From: Fulvivirga marina
Lineage (GTDB): Bacteria > Bacteroidota > Bacteroidia > Cytophagales > Cyclobacteriaceae
Length of the DNA stretch: 64,000 nt
Direction of reading: 5' to 3'
NCBI RefSeq assembly: GCF_016775155.1
Contig: NZ_JAEUGD010000001.1
Location: 1 to 64,000, forward strand
Positions 46,376-55,404 of the stretch are shown here, piece by piece; the first letter of the stretch is position 1; each line of letters begins with the position of its first letter. A model generated the notes under the pieces. It was not told where the DNA came from. It worked only from the letters and a program-made list of their open reading frames with translations, and ran no database searches. Both the position numbers and the translations under genes were made by a program.

Positions 46376-48033
46376 TAACAGTCTGTCAGTTTAAACACTT
46401 TCACACCTTGTTTGGTCTCAAACTCTTCTTTTAGGTCATCGGGAAGGCTTTCAACAATTCTCTGATATGATTTTTTAATCCTTGAGAGAGAGAGGCTTGC
46501 AATATGATCAAAGCCTGATGATTTTTTTTTGATCACTTCAGGTAGCTGCACACAAATAAACTGCCGGCCAGGAGAGTAGGCATTCAGATCCAGTACAGCA
46601 TGGGCAGTGGTGCCGGAGCCAGCAAAGAAATCAAGAATGATATCCTGATTATTGGTGGTGAAATATGAGATGAGTTCTTTGGCGAGTTCGTAAGGTTTAG
46701 GGTTTTCAAAGGGAATATCCAGCTCACGGAGATACTTGTCATCGCTGCCACCGAAAAAGAGGATGGAGGGGACATTTTCAAACATGTTTTCGGTAAGCAG
46801 ATATTTTCTTTCGGGTTGCTTTTTATGATCAGGGCCAAAGATTACCATGTTGTCGTTAAGTAGCTTTTTCATCGTTTTTTCAGGATATCGCCAGCCCCTC
46901 GCTGGTATTGGACATTTCTTTTTGGTGATCGGATGGGTGAGTGGAGTAAAGTATTCGTCCGGAGCTTTCTTTTTGTTGGGCCATGCCATGGAAACTGTTC
47001 TGTACACATTTCCATGCTCATCAATTTTGTTATAAGCCTTTTCTCCACCACTAAAGTTTTTCTGAGACTGTACCCACTGGTAAAAATCTCTGTTGATGTC
47101 TTCCAGCGTGATATTCCTTTTGTAGTCATGCAGTAGCTTTTCGGACATGCCATACTTTTTCACCACATTTTTGAGGTCGGCGGGAACCCCTGATTTTCCA
47201 AGCTTACTATATAATGAAGCCGCTTTATTTAATATTTTCTGAGCATTTTTTTTAGGTCTCTTGAGCTTACTTTTATTTACAAAATCAGCTTTATTCCTGG
47301 CATATACCACGATATATTCGTGCTGATAGGCGATCCTCTTCGCATCTCCTTTGGGGTTGCCTTTATCCCAGATGATAGTCCCCAGCTTATTTTCTTCTCC
47401 AAATATTTCGTTACAAACAAGCTCCAGGTTATTGATCTCATTTTCATCGATATGAATAAGAATGACACCTTCATCTTTAAGCAGGTTTCTGCCGAGGTAT
47501 AATCTTGGATAGATCATATTTAGCCAGTTGGAATGGTAGTGTCCATTTTCGTTTCCATTGACTGCTATGTGCTGATTTTGCTGAAAGGTATTGCTCCTTT
47601 CTGTAGAAGCCGTTCGTTTTAAATATTCTTTTTTTGATTCATAAAACTTGTCCTTATAAATAAAAGAGTCTTTACCTGTATTATAAGGAGGGTCAATATA
47701 GATCATCTTTACTTTTTGGGTGTAGCGCTCACCGAGCAATTTCAGCACCTCCAGATTTTCTCCCTCAATGAAGAGGTTGTTACAAGAATCAAAATTTAAG
47801 GAATCACCTTTAACGGGGGTTAAAGTTTTTTTTGTGGGCTCATAAATTTGGGATATGGCAGCGCCTTTGCCAGCCCAATTGAGGGTGTATCGCTCGTTAT
47901 CATATGTTGTTTTCTCACCCAGAGAAGCCTTAAGCTTCTCCCAGTCTATCTTCCCTTCCCGAAATACCTCCGGTGCTATCCGGTAAAGCTGCTGTCTCAA
48001 CTGTTCAGCGGTATTTACTGACTTATCATCCAT
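46375..48033 (-). CDS. Site-specific DNA methyltransferase (Mod-like, DPPY)
   Basis: The 552-residue protein shows the catalytic DPPYNTGKDSFIYKDKFYES motif (about residue 114) ahead of the SAM-binding FFAGSGTTAHAVLDLN (about 471), which is the beta-class order of type III Mod proteins. The middle (about 200-400) is the target-recognition region. It methylates adenine, and the 254-residue nuclease next to it cuts unmethylated sites. It is most similar in layout to Mod of type III systems, but the partner is not a Res helicase, so it is a hybrid type II system. Confidence 0.85.
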   Translation of the reverse strand: MDDKSVNTAEQLRQQLYRIAPEVFREGKIDWEKLKASLGEKTTYDNERYTLNWAGKGAAISQIYEPTKKTLTPVKGDSLNFDSCNNLFIEGENLEVLKLLGERYTQKVKMIYIDPPYNTGKDSFIYKDKFYESKKEYLKRTASTERSNTFQQNQHIAVNGNENGHYHSNWLNMIYPRLYLGRNLLKDEGVILIHIDENEINNLELVCNEIFGEENKLGTIIWDKGNPKGDAKRIAYQHEYIVVYARNKADFVNKSKLKRPKKNAQKILNKAASLYSKLGKSGVPADLKNVVKKYGMSEKLLHDYKRNITLEDINRDFYQWVQSQKNFSGGEKAYNKIDEHGNVYRTVSMAWPNKKKAPDEYFTPLTHPITKKKCPIPARGWRYPEKTMKKLLNDNMVIFGPDHKKQPERKYLLTENMFENVPSILFFGGSDDKYLRELDIPFENPKPYELAKELISYFTTNNQDIILDFFAGSGTTAHAVLDLNAYSPGRQFICVQLPEVIKKKSSGFDHIASLSLSRIKKSYQRIVESLPDDLKEEFETKQGVKVFKLTDC

Positions 48034-48191
48034 AAAATTGAATTACTACCATGCGAAATTTTGTGCAAGATAATCTATATCCATACAATGAACCAAGTAA
48101 AGCCACATATGAACGGGCTTAGATGAGGTTGTTTGATAAAATTGTTTTGAAAAAGGTTAGAAGCTGAAGAACTTTGAATTAGTTTAGCGCT

Positions 48192-48773
48192 ATGCTTAAA
48201 TGGATTTTTAAAATATTGTTCAGAATCCGCGGTTGGAAGCTATATCGGCCAACTCCCCCAGAGGCTTATAATTGCATCATGGTGGCGGCTCCGCATACCA
48301 GTAATTGGGATTTTGTATACGCCATTAGCGCATTGGATCAGTTGGGCCTTAATCCCCGATTTACTATCAAAAAGGAATTGAACAGGTTTCCCTTCGGAAA
48401 GATGATTGAAAACCTTGGTGCTCTCTGGATAGACCGTTCGCCTAAAAAGGGAAAAACTGTTAAAATGAGTATGACCCAGGTAATGGCAGGGCTGTTTAAA
48501 GTGGCCAAAGAGCCCCTTTCTCTGTTGGTAACTGTTGAAGGTACCCGCTCAAGGGTTTCTTTATGGAAGACAGGTTTTTACTATGCCGCTTTAGAGGCTA
48601 AAGTGCCTGTATGTCTTGCGTTTATGGATTACAAAACCAGAGTGACTGGTGTTGGGGCGTGTTTTATGCCTTCGGGCGATATTGAAAAAGACATGGCTAT
48701 TGTTATGGACTTTTACCGGGATAAGCATGGTAAATATCCGGAAAACTTTAGTCTGGACGAACGCTATAGCTGA
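48192..48773 (+). CDS. Acyltransferase (LPLAT/PlsC-like)
   Basis: The 193-residue protein contains the HxxxxD acyltransferase motif in APHTSNWDFVYAI (about residue 35), the motif NPRFTIKKELNRFPF (about 57-70) and VTVEGTRSR (about 121-128). It transfers acyl chains to lysophospholipid or a related acceptor at the membrane. The start MLKWIFKILFRIRGWKL is hydrophobic/basic and may dock to the membrane. It is convergent with the MATE exporter gene. Confidence 0.75.
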   Translation: MLKWIFKILFRIRGWKLYRPTPPEAYNCIMVAAPHTSNWDFVYAISALDQLGLNPRFTIKKELNRFPFGKMIENLGALWIDRSPKKGKTVKMSMTQVMAGLFKVAKEPLSLLVTVEGTRSRVSLWKTGFYYAALEAKVPVCLAFMDYKTRVTGVGACFMPSGDIEKDMAIVMDFYRDKHGKYPENFSLDERYS

Positions 48774-48785
48774 TCCGGTAGCCTA

Positions 48786-50174
48786 TTAGCCGACAGGGCT
48801 CTGGTGCCTGTTACGAATCGTCCTTACCTTCCAATAGCCCATCTTGTAATAAATAAATGCTACAGTTGCAGCAATAAGATTCGAAATAGGAAAGGCCCAC
48901 CAAATACCCTCGAACTCCAGGCTAGTCTTATTGGAGAGTACAAAGGCCAGAGGGAAACGAATGATCCAAAGGCTAAAAATAGAGATCAGCATAGAAGCTT
49001 GTGTAAACCCCACTCCATTAAAGGTGCCATTTAGCACCTGCTGCACTCCTAAAAGCCCGAAACTGGGAGCCATAACTTTGATAAACAGAGCTCCATCCTT
49101 AATTACCTTCGGATCATTAGGCACAAAGAATGCGGTAAGGTCTTCCGCAAATAGAAACAAAAGCATACCTACAGCCGTGAGACCCAAAAAAGCTATTTTA
49201 CTGCTGAGATCGCTGATCTTCTCAGCTCTTTTGATTTTAGAGGCACCAATATTCTGACCAACAAGTGTAGTGGTGGCTATGGCAAGTCCAAGAGCAGGAA
49301 CAATTACCAGGCTCAATATCCTTGCACCTATTCCGTAAGCAGCCACTACATCGCTACCAAAGCTTGTTACGAGCATTACCATTACTGTCATTCCCGCGGC
49401 CCGAGAAGACTGCTCCAAACTGGCAGGGATACCCATTACAAACAATTTTTTCGTCCAGGCTAGGTTAAAACTCATGTCAGACCAGTTGATCTTAATGCCT
49501 TTTTTTCCTCTCCAGAGAATAAAAATACCGGTAGCTGCAGACAAGCCTTGAGTAATGATACTGGCTATGGCAGCTCCAGCCACACCAAAGGCAGGTATAG
49601 GGCCATACCCGAATATAAATAAGGGATCCAAGATCAGGTTCAGAAATACAGTAGCAAGGATTATATACATTGGGAGCACAACATTTCCGATTCCACGCAT
49701 GAGCGATTGGAAAACAAAAAACATAAAAAGAAAAACGAAACCCAGAGAAGAAACCTGAAAGTAAGATACTGAATCGGCTAATATTTCGGAGCTCGCACCT
49801 ACAAGTTTCATGAGTGGAGGAGCAGAAAAGTATCCTAGCAAGGCTAGTAAAATAGAAATAAAGAAGATGACCAGTACTGTTTGTGAAGAACTGAAATTGA
49901 CCTGACGCTGGTCTTCAGCTCCTTTATGGTGTGATACAATGACAGTACCTGCAAGTGTTAAACCTGCACCTAATGATAAAACCAGAAATAGAATGGGAAA
50001 GCTGAGGCTAACAGCTGCAACAGCATTGGCTCCCAGTCGCCCAAGCCAAAAAGTGTCTATAAGCTGGTATGCCGTATGAAGAATGTTTGCTAAAATAATG
50101 GGTAGTGCAAGCTGCGTAAGTGAGTTGAGTATCTTACCTTCTGTATACTTTTTGTTTTTAGCTTTATTCACCAA
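48786..50174 (-). CDS. MATE-family multidrug efflux protein
   Basis: The 462-residue protein has about twelve hydrophobic helices in two six-helix halves. Motifs such as LALPIILANILHTAYQLIDTF and GANAVAAVSLSFPILFLVL in the first half, and GMPASLEQSSRAAGM-like and YGIGARILSLVIVPALGLA in the second, are typical of MATE exporters. These use Na+ or H+ gradients to export cationic drugs. The gene stands alone; no regulator is adjacent. Confidence 0.85.
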   Translation of the reverse strand: MVNKAKNKKYTEGKILNSLTQLALPIILANILHTAYQLIDTFWLGRLGANAVAAVSLSFPILFLVLSLGAGLTLAGTVIVSHHKGAEDQRQVNFSSSQTVLVIFFISILLALLGYFSAPPLMKLVGASSEILADSVSYFQVSSLGFVFLFMFFVFQSLMRGIGNVVLPMYIILATVFLNLILDPLFIFGYGPIPAFGVAGAAIASIITQGLSAATGIFILWRGKKGIKINWSDMSFNLAWTKKLFVMGIPASLEQSSRAAGMTVMVMLVTSFGSDVVAAYGIGARILSLVIVPALGLAIATTTLVGQNIGASKIKRAEKISDLSSKIAFLGLTAVGMLLFLFAEDLTAFFVPNDPKVIKDGALFIKVMAPSFGLLGVQQVLNGTFNGVGFTQASMLISIFSLWIIRFPLAFVLSNKTSLEFEGIWWAFPISNLIAATVAFIYYKMGYWKVRTIRNRHQSPVG

Positions 50175-50377
50175 TGGGGAAGAGAATTTAGTACTGCAAA
50201 ACTAACGGCTTAATGTTAGGAAAGTTATTTGAGCACTAGGTTTGTTTTGTGTAGAATTATTTGGCATCATTCAAGGTTTGATAATGTCGAGTTTCTTTAG
50301 CAAGCTTACAACATCACTGGCAAAAGACCAGTAGTTAAAAGGGCAGTTGAAACGAGAAAACGTTGTGTAACTGCAAG

Positions 50378-50863
50378 TCAGCTTTTGATTACTGCCATAA
50401 GTGCCAATAGTAGTGAAAGTAGATTTGCACAAGTTCTGATGAGGTTGAGCTTGTTCCAAGGAACTTCAAAGGCACTTCTATGAACATGGATTTCCTGAAG
50501 ACTGGCCGTTTCGATGTTGAACCTGGCCAGAGCTTCATTAAGAGGGACATTGCCCATGCCTGTTACTCCAAACACTCCAATTGCATATACTATGGAAGCA
50601 GCCAAAAGCAAATAAAATCTCTGATCTGTACCTGCTCTTTCATAGGAGAGCCAGGTGGCGAGCGGCAGTAGAAACAGTGTGCCTATAAAAATGATGAAGA
50701 ACCATGGGTTTAGTATAATCTTGTTGATGGACTGCATGGCCTTTAAGTAATCAGAGTCTGTTAATCGGCCCAAGCCGGTATTTACCGAACAGGAATAGGA
50801 GTAAAAGAGTCCGGCAATCAGGCCCAAGAGCATAATAGTAACTGTCATTAATATTTTATACAT
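50378..50863 (-). CDS. DUF1772-family membrane protein
   Basis: The 161-residue protein has about four hydrophobic helices (MYKILMTVTIMLLGLIAGLF, WFFIIFIGTLFLLPLATWL, LAASIVYAIGVFGVTGMGN and the last CANLLSLLLALMAVI) with NVPLNEALARFN between the third and fourth. This matches the DUF1772 (anthrone-oxygenase-like) family. The role is unknown; proteins of this family are often next to regulators. About 200 bp separate it from the MATE gene. Confidence 0.7.
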   Translation of the reverse strand: MYKILMTVTIMLLGLIAGLFYSYSCSVNTGLGRLTDSDYLKAMQSINKIILNPWFFIIFIGTLFLLPLATWLSYERAGTDQRFYLLLAASIVYAIGVFGVTGMGNVPLNEALARFNIETASLQEIHVHRSAFEVPWNKLNLIRTCANLLSLLLALMAVIKS

Positions 50864-50940
50864 GACCTTATAGTTATTTAAGTTTAGTTATTAGTTGTTC
50901 GTATTTGCCGACCCAAGTCGACAACACTGTGTTTTCGGCT

Positions 50941-51177
50941 TTAGTCAGTTTGATCTTGCTTTTGGACATTCGCCTTAAAACACACAACTGTTCTATATTT
51001 TAGTCTGAAACCTATCGACATTGTCAGCGTCAAATACTCGGCTTGGATTGTGTGTTTTATGGAAGCGATTGCACTTGTTTTTTGAGCCCTATCTTTTACA
51101 GCATTTGGTTGTTGAACCTGGGCCAAAGAGCCGTTCATCACCACGATCGTGAATAAAAGAATACTTCTGATTTTCAT
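50941..51177 (-). CDS. Small protein with signal peptide, uncertain
   Basis: The 78-residue ORF starts with MKIRSILLFTIVVMNGSLAQ, a plausible signal peptide, and then has a short charged part. It stands alone between the DUF1772 gene and the BlaI/BlaR pair. It may be a real secreted peptide, or a remnant. No family was recognised. Confidence 0.4.
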   Translation of the reverse strand: MKIRSILLFTIVVMNGSLAQVQQPNAVKDRAQKTSAIASIKHTIQAEYLTLTMSIGFRLKYRTVVCFKANVQKQDQTD

Positions 51178-51343
51178 GAAATAATTGTTTTACTCCAAAT
51201 CTATTAGGGTGGACGTTATATAAATAGAATAAAAGCGACATGATCATTATGATTCCAGACATTGCTTTAGAATGGAAACAGCCTGCTTTTGCATCTCAAA
51301 GTTCAGAGATGCGAAGCCGTCTTACACAGTTGAATGACCTTAG

Positions 51344-51388
51344 CGGCGTGTCATAATCATTTCCGCCATTTATGAACACGCCGTTTTT
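51344..51388 (+). terminator. Hairpin with T-run upstream of blaI
   Basis: CGGCGTGT (51344-51351) pairs with ACACGCCG (51376-51383), followed by five T residues on the plus strand. It ends 79 bp before the blaI start. What plus-strand transcript it ends is unclear. Confidence 0.55.
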
Positions 51389-51440
51389 ATAAATCCTTTT
51401 GGCCAATTGTTTTAGATCAGGATGGAGAATTTGTTTATAA

Positions 51441-51463
51441 CTATAAATATAATTATAGATTTG
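51441..51463 (+). promoter_or_regulatory. Candidate BlaI operator and promoter
   Basis: CTATAA-atataa-TTATAG is a perfect 6+6 inverted repeat with a 6-bp spacer. It overlaps TAGATTTG (51456-51463), a match to the Bacteroidota -7 element TAnnTTTG, with TTG about 22 bp upstream. The start codon follows five bases later, so the mRNA may be leaderless. A BlaI dimer on the repeat would block the promoter. Confidence 0.5.
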
Positions 51464-51467
51464 AAGT

Positions 51468-51839
51468 ATGAATGAACTAACTAAAGCAGAAGAGCCCATT
51501 ATGCAAGTGCTTTGGCAAATGGGTAAAGGCTATCTTAAAGACATAGTTGATGCTTTGCCGGAACCCAAACCGGCATATCCTACCGTATCTACCGTGCTTA
51601 GGGTAATGGTGAAAAAAAAATTCATAGCCTATAATACCTACGGAAAGGTTCATGAGTATTACCCATTGATTAGAAAAGAGGACTATTTTAAAACGAAGCT
51701 GAAAGGTATGCTTACCAGATTTTTTGGAAACTCGTGGCAAGGTTTCGCTACTTTCTTTTCAAATACTGACATGACGGTTGAAGAGTTGGAAGCAATTAAA
51801 GCTGAGATTGATAAGGAGATAAAAAAGCAAAACTCATAA
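51468..51839 (+). CDS. BlaI/MecI/CopY-family transcriptional repressor
   Basis: The 123-residue protein starts MNELTKAEEPIMQVLWQMGK, continues as a winged helix (YPTVSTVLRVMVKKKFIAYN) and ends in a dimerisation helix. BlaI-type repressors are cut by the BlaR1-type protein encoded just after it, in response to beta-lactams or wall damage. It starts directly after the candidate operator. Confidence 0.85.
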   Translation: MNELTKAEEPIMQVLWQMGKGYLKDIVDALPEPKPAYPTVSTVLRVMVKKKFIAYNTYGKVHEYYPLIRKEDYFKTKLKGMLTRFFGNSWQGFATFFSNTDMTVEELEAIKAEIDKEIKKQNS

Positions 51840-51842
51840 GCT

Positions 51843-53171
51843 ATGGTATTTTATTTGATATTGGCGAGTACAGGCTTGTTGGGTTTTTGGCTATACTACT
51901 TTGTGGTACTTCGGAGAACTACTTTTTTCAACCTGAATAGATGGTATCTGTTTGGGGCACTTATTTTTTGCCTGCTTGTACCGCTCACTCGCCATTTTGT
52001 GGATGTAAAAGGCAGTGTTGGGGCTGAAAATGAGAGCGCTCTTGAGTCATATGCTTCTGAGATCCTCATTACCGTTGATACGCTTCAAAATAGAATAGTG
52101 AGTGTGCAGCAGACCACCACAACCAAAATCCCCTGGCTCTCCACGCTTTACTTTATAGTGTGCGGGTTCTTTTTGATAAGGTTTATCTGGTCATTTGTTA
52201 GCGTAGGGCGGTTGGCTAAAGGATGCGAAGAGGTCGAATTGGCAAAATTTAAGGTATACAGGAGTCCTCATATTGATCAGCCGTTCTCATTGTTTAACCG
52301 GGTTTTCATACCTAAGAAATGGGATAGTGTTCCTCAGGAGATCTTATATCATGAATTGGAACATGTTGAAAAGCGACACTTTATTGATGTCATTATGCTT
52401 GAGCTTGTTACTATATTATTTTGGTTCAACCCTATTATTTATATCTATAAAAAATCTGTCCGTCTCAATTTAGAGTATCTGGCGGACCGGGCGGTGCTCT
52501 CACGATGTGTCGACCCGCTTAAATATCAGTCATTACTTATTTCAAACGCACTTGAAAGTAGCATCAAGTCTCCAATAACAACACATTTTGCTACACCACT
52601 TAAAAACAGGATTACAATGATGAAAAAACAGAAAACTCAAAATTGGATGAGGATAGCCCTTTTAGGTGCTATCCCAATGGCTGCCGGGTTGGTTGCCATG
52701 AACACCCGGGCAGAATTACGTGCGCCCCTGGAGGAATCTATTACGCCTATAGTAGCCGTGATTGAAACAGATACTAGACCCTCAGGTTTTCCTTTGGATA
52801 AGGAAGAACTACTCAAGGTAACTTCCGAATTTGGTATCAGAATGCATCCCTTGCTTAAAGAGGAGAAGCTGCATTCGGGTATTGACCTTACGGCTAAAAA
52901 GGGTACACCTGTGTACGCTACGGCAGATGGAGAGGTGGTTATATCTACCAATGTCAAAGATCGGGGTAATTATATTCAGATCAGGCATTCAGAAATTTAT
53001 CAAACGCAGTATACTCATTTGCAGAAAATGGAATCGCAGGTAGGGGATCAGGTGAAAAAGGGGCAGGTGATAGGCTATGTAGGTAATTCAGGTCAGTCTA
53101 CAGGGCCCCACCTACACTATGAAGTTCATGAAAATGGCAAACCGGTAGACCCCAGACTATTTATGGAGTGA
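51843..53171 (+). CDS. BlaR1-type M56 sensor peptidase fused to an M23 domain
   Basis: The 442-residue protein has about four membrane helices in the first 300 residues with the M56 zinc motif YHELEHVEKRHFIDV (about 170). After residue ~300 a signal-like helix (MRIALLGAIPMAAGLVAM) leads to an M23/LytM peptidase domain: LHSGIDLTAKKGTPVYATAD and the HLHYEV motif near the end. In Bacteroidota, M56-M23 fusions may both sense and trim peptidoglycan. It lies three bases after blaI. A good terminator follows. Confidence 0.85.
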   Translation: MVFYLILASTGLLGFWLYYFVVLRRTTFFNLNRWYLFGALIFCLLVPLTRHFVDVKGSVGAENESALESYASEILITVDTLQNRIVSVQQTTTTKIPWLSTLYFIVCGFFLIRFIWSFVSVGRLAKGCEEVELAKFKVYRSPHIDQPFSLFNRVFIPKKWDSVPQEILYHELEHVEKRHFIDVIMLELVTILFWFNPIIYIYKKSVRLNLEYLADRAVLSRCVDPLKYQSLLISNALESSIKSPITTHFATPLKNRITMMKKQKTQNWMRIALLGAIPMAAGLVAMNTRAELRAPLEESITPIVAVIETDTRPSGFPLDKEELLKVTSEFGIRMHPLLKEEKLHSGIDLTAKKGTPVYATADGEVVISTNVKDRGNYIQIRHSEIYQTQYTHLQKMESQVGDQVKKGQVIGYVGNSGQSTGPHLHYEVHENGKPVDPRLFME

Positions 53172-53214
53172 ACAGATTTGGATCAGGAATGGTACTTCAT
53201 CATTCTGATGGAAT

Positions 53215-53260
53215 CCCCACATTGATGCGAACTAGCTACGCCCCGATGTGGGGCTTTTTT
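53215..53260 (+). terminator. Terminator after the BlaI/BlaR operon
   Basis: CCCCACAT (53215-53222) pairs with ATGTGGGG (53246-53253), and an inner GCG/CGC stem extends the hairpin. Six T residues follow. Confidence 0.8.
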
Positions 53261-53381
53261 ATACGATAATTTTATCGACTCAATATGAAAAGCAGCTAAA
53301 ATATCGAGACGATTTAACAAATTAGCCATTAACGCATTATATTATTGAGTAAGCAAAAGTTTTATAAATATATCAGAAGTA

Positions 53382-54470
53382 ATGAGCGAATTTTGGGAAA
53401 AAACCTACATGAATAACACGTTTCAGGATTATGCAATTGTTCTCGGGTCTATTTTGTTAGGATTAATCATAGTCAAAATTTTCAAGCGAACATTGCTTAA
53501 GAAGTTGCAGTATTGGGCAGCACAGACAAGTACCGATATTGATGATTATATTATTGATACAGTTACTATGTTTGGGATGCCTGCTTTATATGCGACAGTT
53601 GTTTATACATCATTAAAATACCTCAATCTTTCTGTTCGCTTGGATAATGTTATTACTATTGCCATGACAGTGGTGATTACCTACATGGTTATTCGGTTTG
53701 TATCCGCTACAATACTCAGGCTTTTTCGGGTATACATTAGAAAACAGGAGAATGGTGAAGAGAAAGTAAAGCAGCTTGGAGGGTTGATGATTATCATCAA
53801 TGTTATGGTCTGGATTGTTGGTCTGCTCTTCTTTTTTGATAACATGGGGTATGACGTTACGGCTGTTGTTGCCGGCCTTGGTGTAGGAGGTATCGCTATT
53901 GCATTGGCAGCGCAAAATATCCTGGGAGATTTGTTTAATTATTTTGTCATATTTTTTGATAGACCATTTGAAGTTGGAGATTTTCTTATTGTAGATGATA
54001 AGCTTGGAACAGTTGAATACATTGGGGTGAAAACAACTCGATTGAAGAGTCTTAGTGGTGAGCAGTTGGTATTTGCAAATAGTGATTTGACTAAATCCAG
54101 GATACATAACTATAAAAGAATGGAGAGGAGGAGAGTGGTATTTAAAATAGGCGTGGTATATCAGACTTCATATCAATTGCTAAAACAAATACCTGAATTA
54201 TTGAAGTCCACTATACAGGAGCAGCCCGATGTGGAGTTTGACAGAGCACATTTTCAGAAGTATGGCGATTCTAGTCTTGATTTTGAGGTAGTATACTATG
54301 TGTTGAGTGCAGACTATAATGTATACATGGATAGACAGCAGGCTATCAATTATAGAATATTTGAAGAGTTTGAAAAGAAAGGTGTTTCTATTGCATACCC
54401 TACACGTACACTCTTTTTACATAATGAAGGGCAAGATGGGAATGATGTCAGTCCTGCAACCACCATTTAA
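53382..54470 (+). CDS. MscS-type mechanosensitive channel
   Basis: The 362-residue protein has four hydrophobic helices (about 15-35, 60-80, 85-105, 130-150) and the pore helix region GLGVGGIAIALAAQNILGDL (about 165-185), followed by FFDRPFEVGDFLIVDDKLG and a cytoplasmic beta domain. These are typical for MscS channels that release ions on osmotic shock. It is a single gene with no partner visible. Confidence 0.9.
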   Translation: MSEFWEKTYMNNTFQDYAIVLGSILLGLIIVKIFKRTLLKKLQYWAAQTSTDIDDYIIDTVTMFGMPALYATVVYTSLKYLNLSVRLDNVITIAMTVVITYMVIRFVSATILRLFRVYIRKQENGEEKVKQLGGLMIIINVMVWIVGLLFFFDNMGYDVTAVVAGLGVGGIAIALAAQNILGDLFNYFVIFFDRPFEVGDFLIVDDKLGTVEYIGVKTTRLKSLSGEQLVFANSDLTKSRIHNYKRMERRRVVFKIGVVYQTSYQLLKQIPELLKSTIQEQPDVEFDRAHFQKYGDSSLDFEVVYYVLSADYNVYMDRQQAINYRIFEEFEKKGVSIAYPTRTLFLHNEGQDGNDVSPATTI

Positions 54471-54535
54471 GCTTGATGTGATAAAGATTTTTAATTAATA
54501 GCAATTATCGGGTTCTTTCCGGCTGATCCAGCGGT

Positions 54536-54543
54536 TAGATTTG
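54536..54543 (+). promoter_or_regulatory. Candidate promoter -7 element before ada
   Basis: TAGATTTG matches the Bacteroidota TAnnTTTG element 22 bp before the ada start codon. An upstream -33 TTG is not obvious. Confidence 0.35.
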
Positions 54544-54564
54544 TATCTGTAAATAATATTAGAT

Positions 54565-55404
54565 ATGACAGATTATCAGCGTATAGCCCAGGCAATCAAT
54601 TACATTAAAGTTAATTTTAAGCAGCAGCCTACACTGGAGCAAATTGCTGAGAGCGTACACTTAAGTCCCTATCACTTTCAAAGACTTTTTAAAAAATGGG
54701 CAGGGGTGTCTCCCAAGAAATTTTTACAATACCTTAGTCTGGAGCATGCCAAAAGTATACTTTCTCAAAAGCAATCTCTGGAGGAAACAACTTTTCAAAC
54801 CGGGCTTTCCGGTTCTGGCAGGTTGCACGATCTGTTTGTAAATATTGAAGGCATGACACCTGGAGAATACAAAAATCAGGGAGGAAACCTTTTTATTAAG
54901 TACAGTGTCAATGAAAGCCTGTTTGGCAACTACCTGATAGCTTCTACAGGGAAAGGTGTGTGCAATTTGCTCTTTTTTGATCAGGAAGAGAAAGTTGTTG
55001 AGGAACTTAAGAGTTTATGGCCAAAGGCAAAGCTTGTGGTTGGTGAGGATAAGGATCATGAGACGGTCAGAAAGTTTTTTGCTAAAAACCTTGAAAGTGC
55101 TGATAAAGTTAGACTACACCTGAAGGGGACTGACTTCCAGTTAAAAGTGTGGGAGGCTCTTCTTAAAATCCCAGAAGGGGCACTTGTATCGTATGGAGAA
55201 ATAGCCAATCAAATCAAACAGCCAACAGCACAAAGAGCGGTAGGAACCAGTATAGGGCGTAATCCGGTAGGTTATCTCATTCCATGCCATAGGGTGATAA
55301 AAAGAGTAGGAGGTATTGGGGAGTATCGTTGGGGGAAAGAACGCAAGATGGCAATAATAGGGTGGGAGTCAGCTCAACTATTTGGAGAGGAACATGTGGT
55401 ATGA
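54565..55404 (+). CDS. ada: Ada-type AraC regulator fused to O6-methylguanine methyltransferase
   Basis: The 279-residue protein has an AraC HTH (residues 1-100: QPTLEQIAESVHLSPYHFQR, VSPKKFLQYLSLEHAKSIL) and a methyltransferase domain with GAIANQIKQPTAQRAVG-like helix and the acceptor Cys in LIPCHRVIKRVGG (about residue 243). It removes methyl groups from O6-methylguanine. The zinc-binding N-terminal domain of E. coli Ada is missing but is encoded two genes later, so the phosphotriester sensor is a separate chain. It overlaps the next gene by 4 bp. Confidence 0.9.
   Translation: MTDYQRIAQAINYIKVNFKQQPTLEQIAESVHLSPYHFQRLFKKWAGVSPKKFLQYLSLEHAKSILSQKQSLEETTFQTGLSGSGRLHDLFVNIEGMTPGEYKNQGGNLFIKYSVNESLFGNYLIASTGKGVCNLLFFDQEEKVVEELKSLWPKAKLVVGEDKDHETVRKFFAKNLESADKVRLHLKGTDFQLKVWEALLKIPEGALVSYGEIANQIKQPTAQRAVGTSIGRNPVGYLIPCHRVIKRVGGIGEYRWGKERKMAIIGWESAQLFGEEHVV

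Noticed and set aside
50271-50459. 62-residue minus-strand ORF near the DUF1772 gene
   Set aside because: Overlaps the end of the DUF1772 gene in another frame and has no recognisable domain.
51296-51499. 67-residue minus-strand ORF over the blaI promoter
   Set aside because: Overlaps the terminator and operator; composition looks random.
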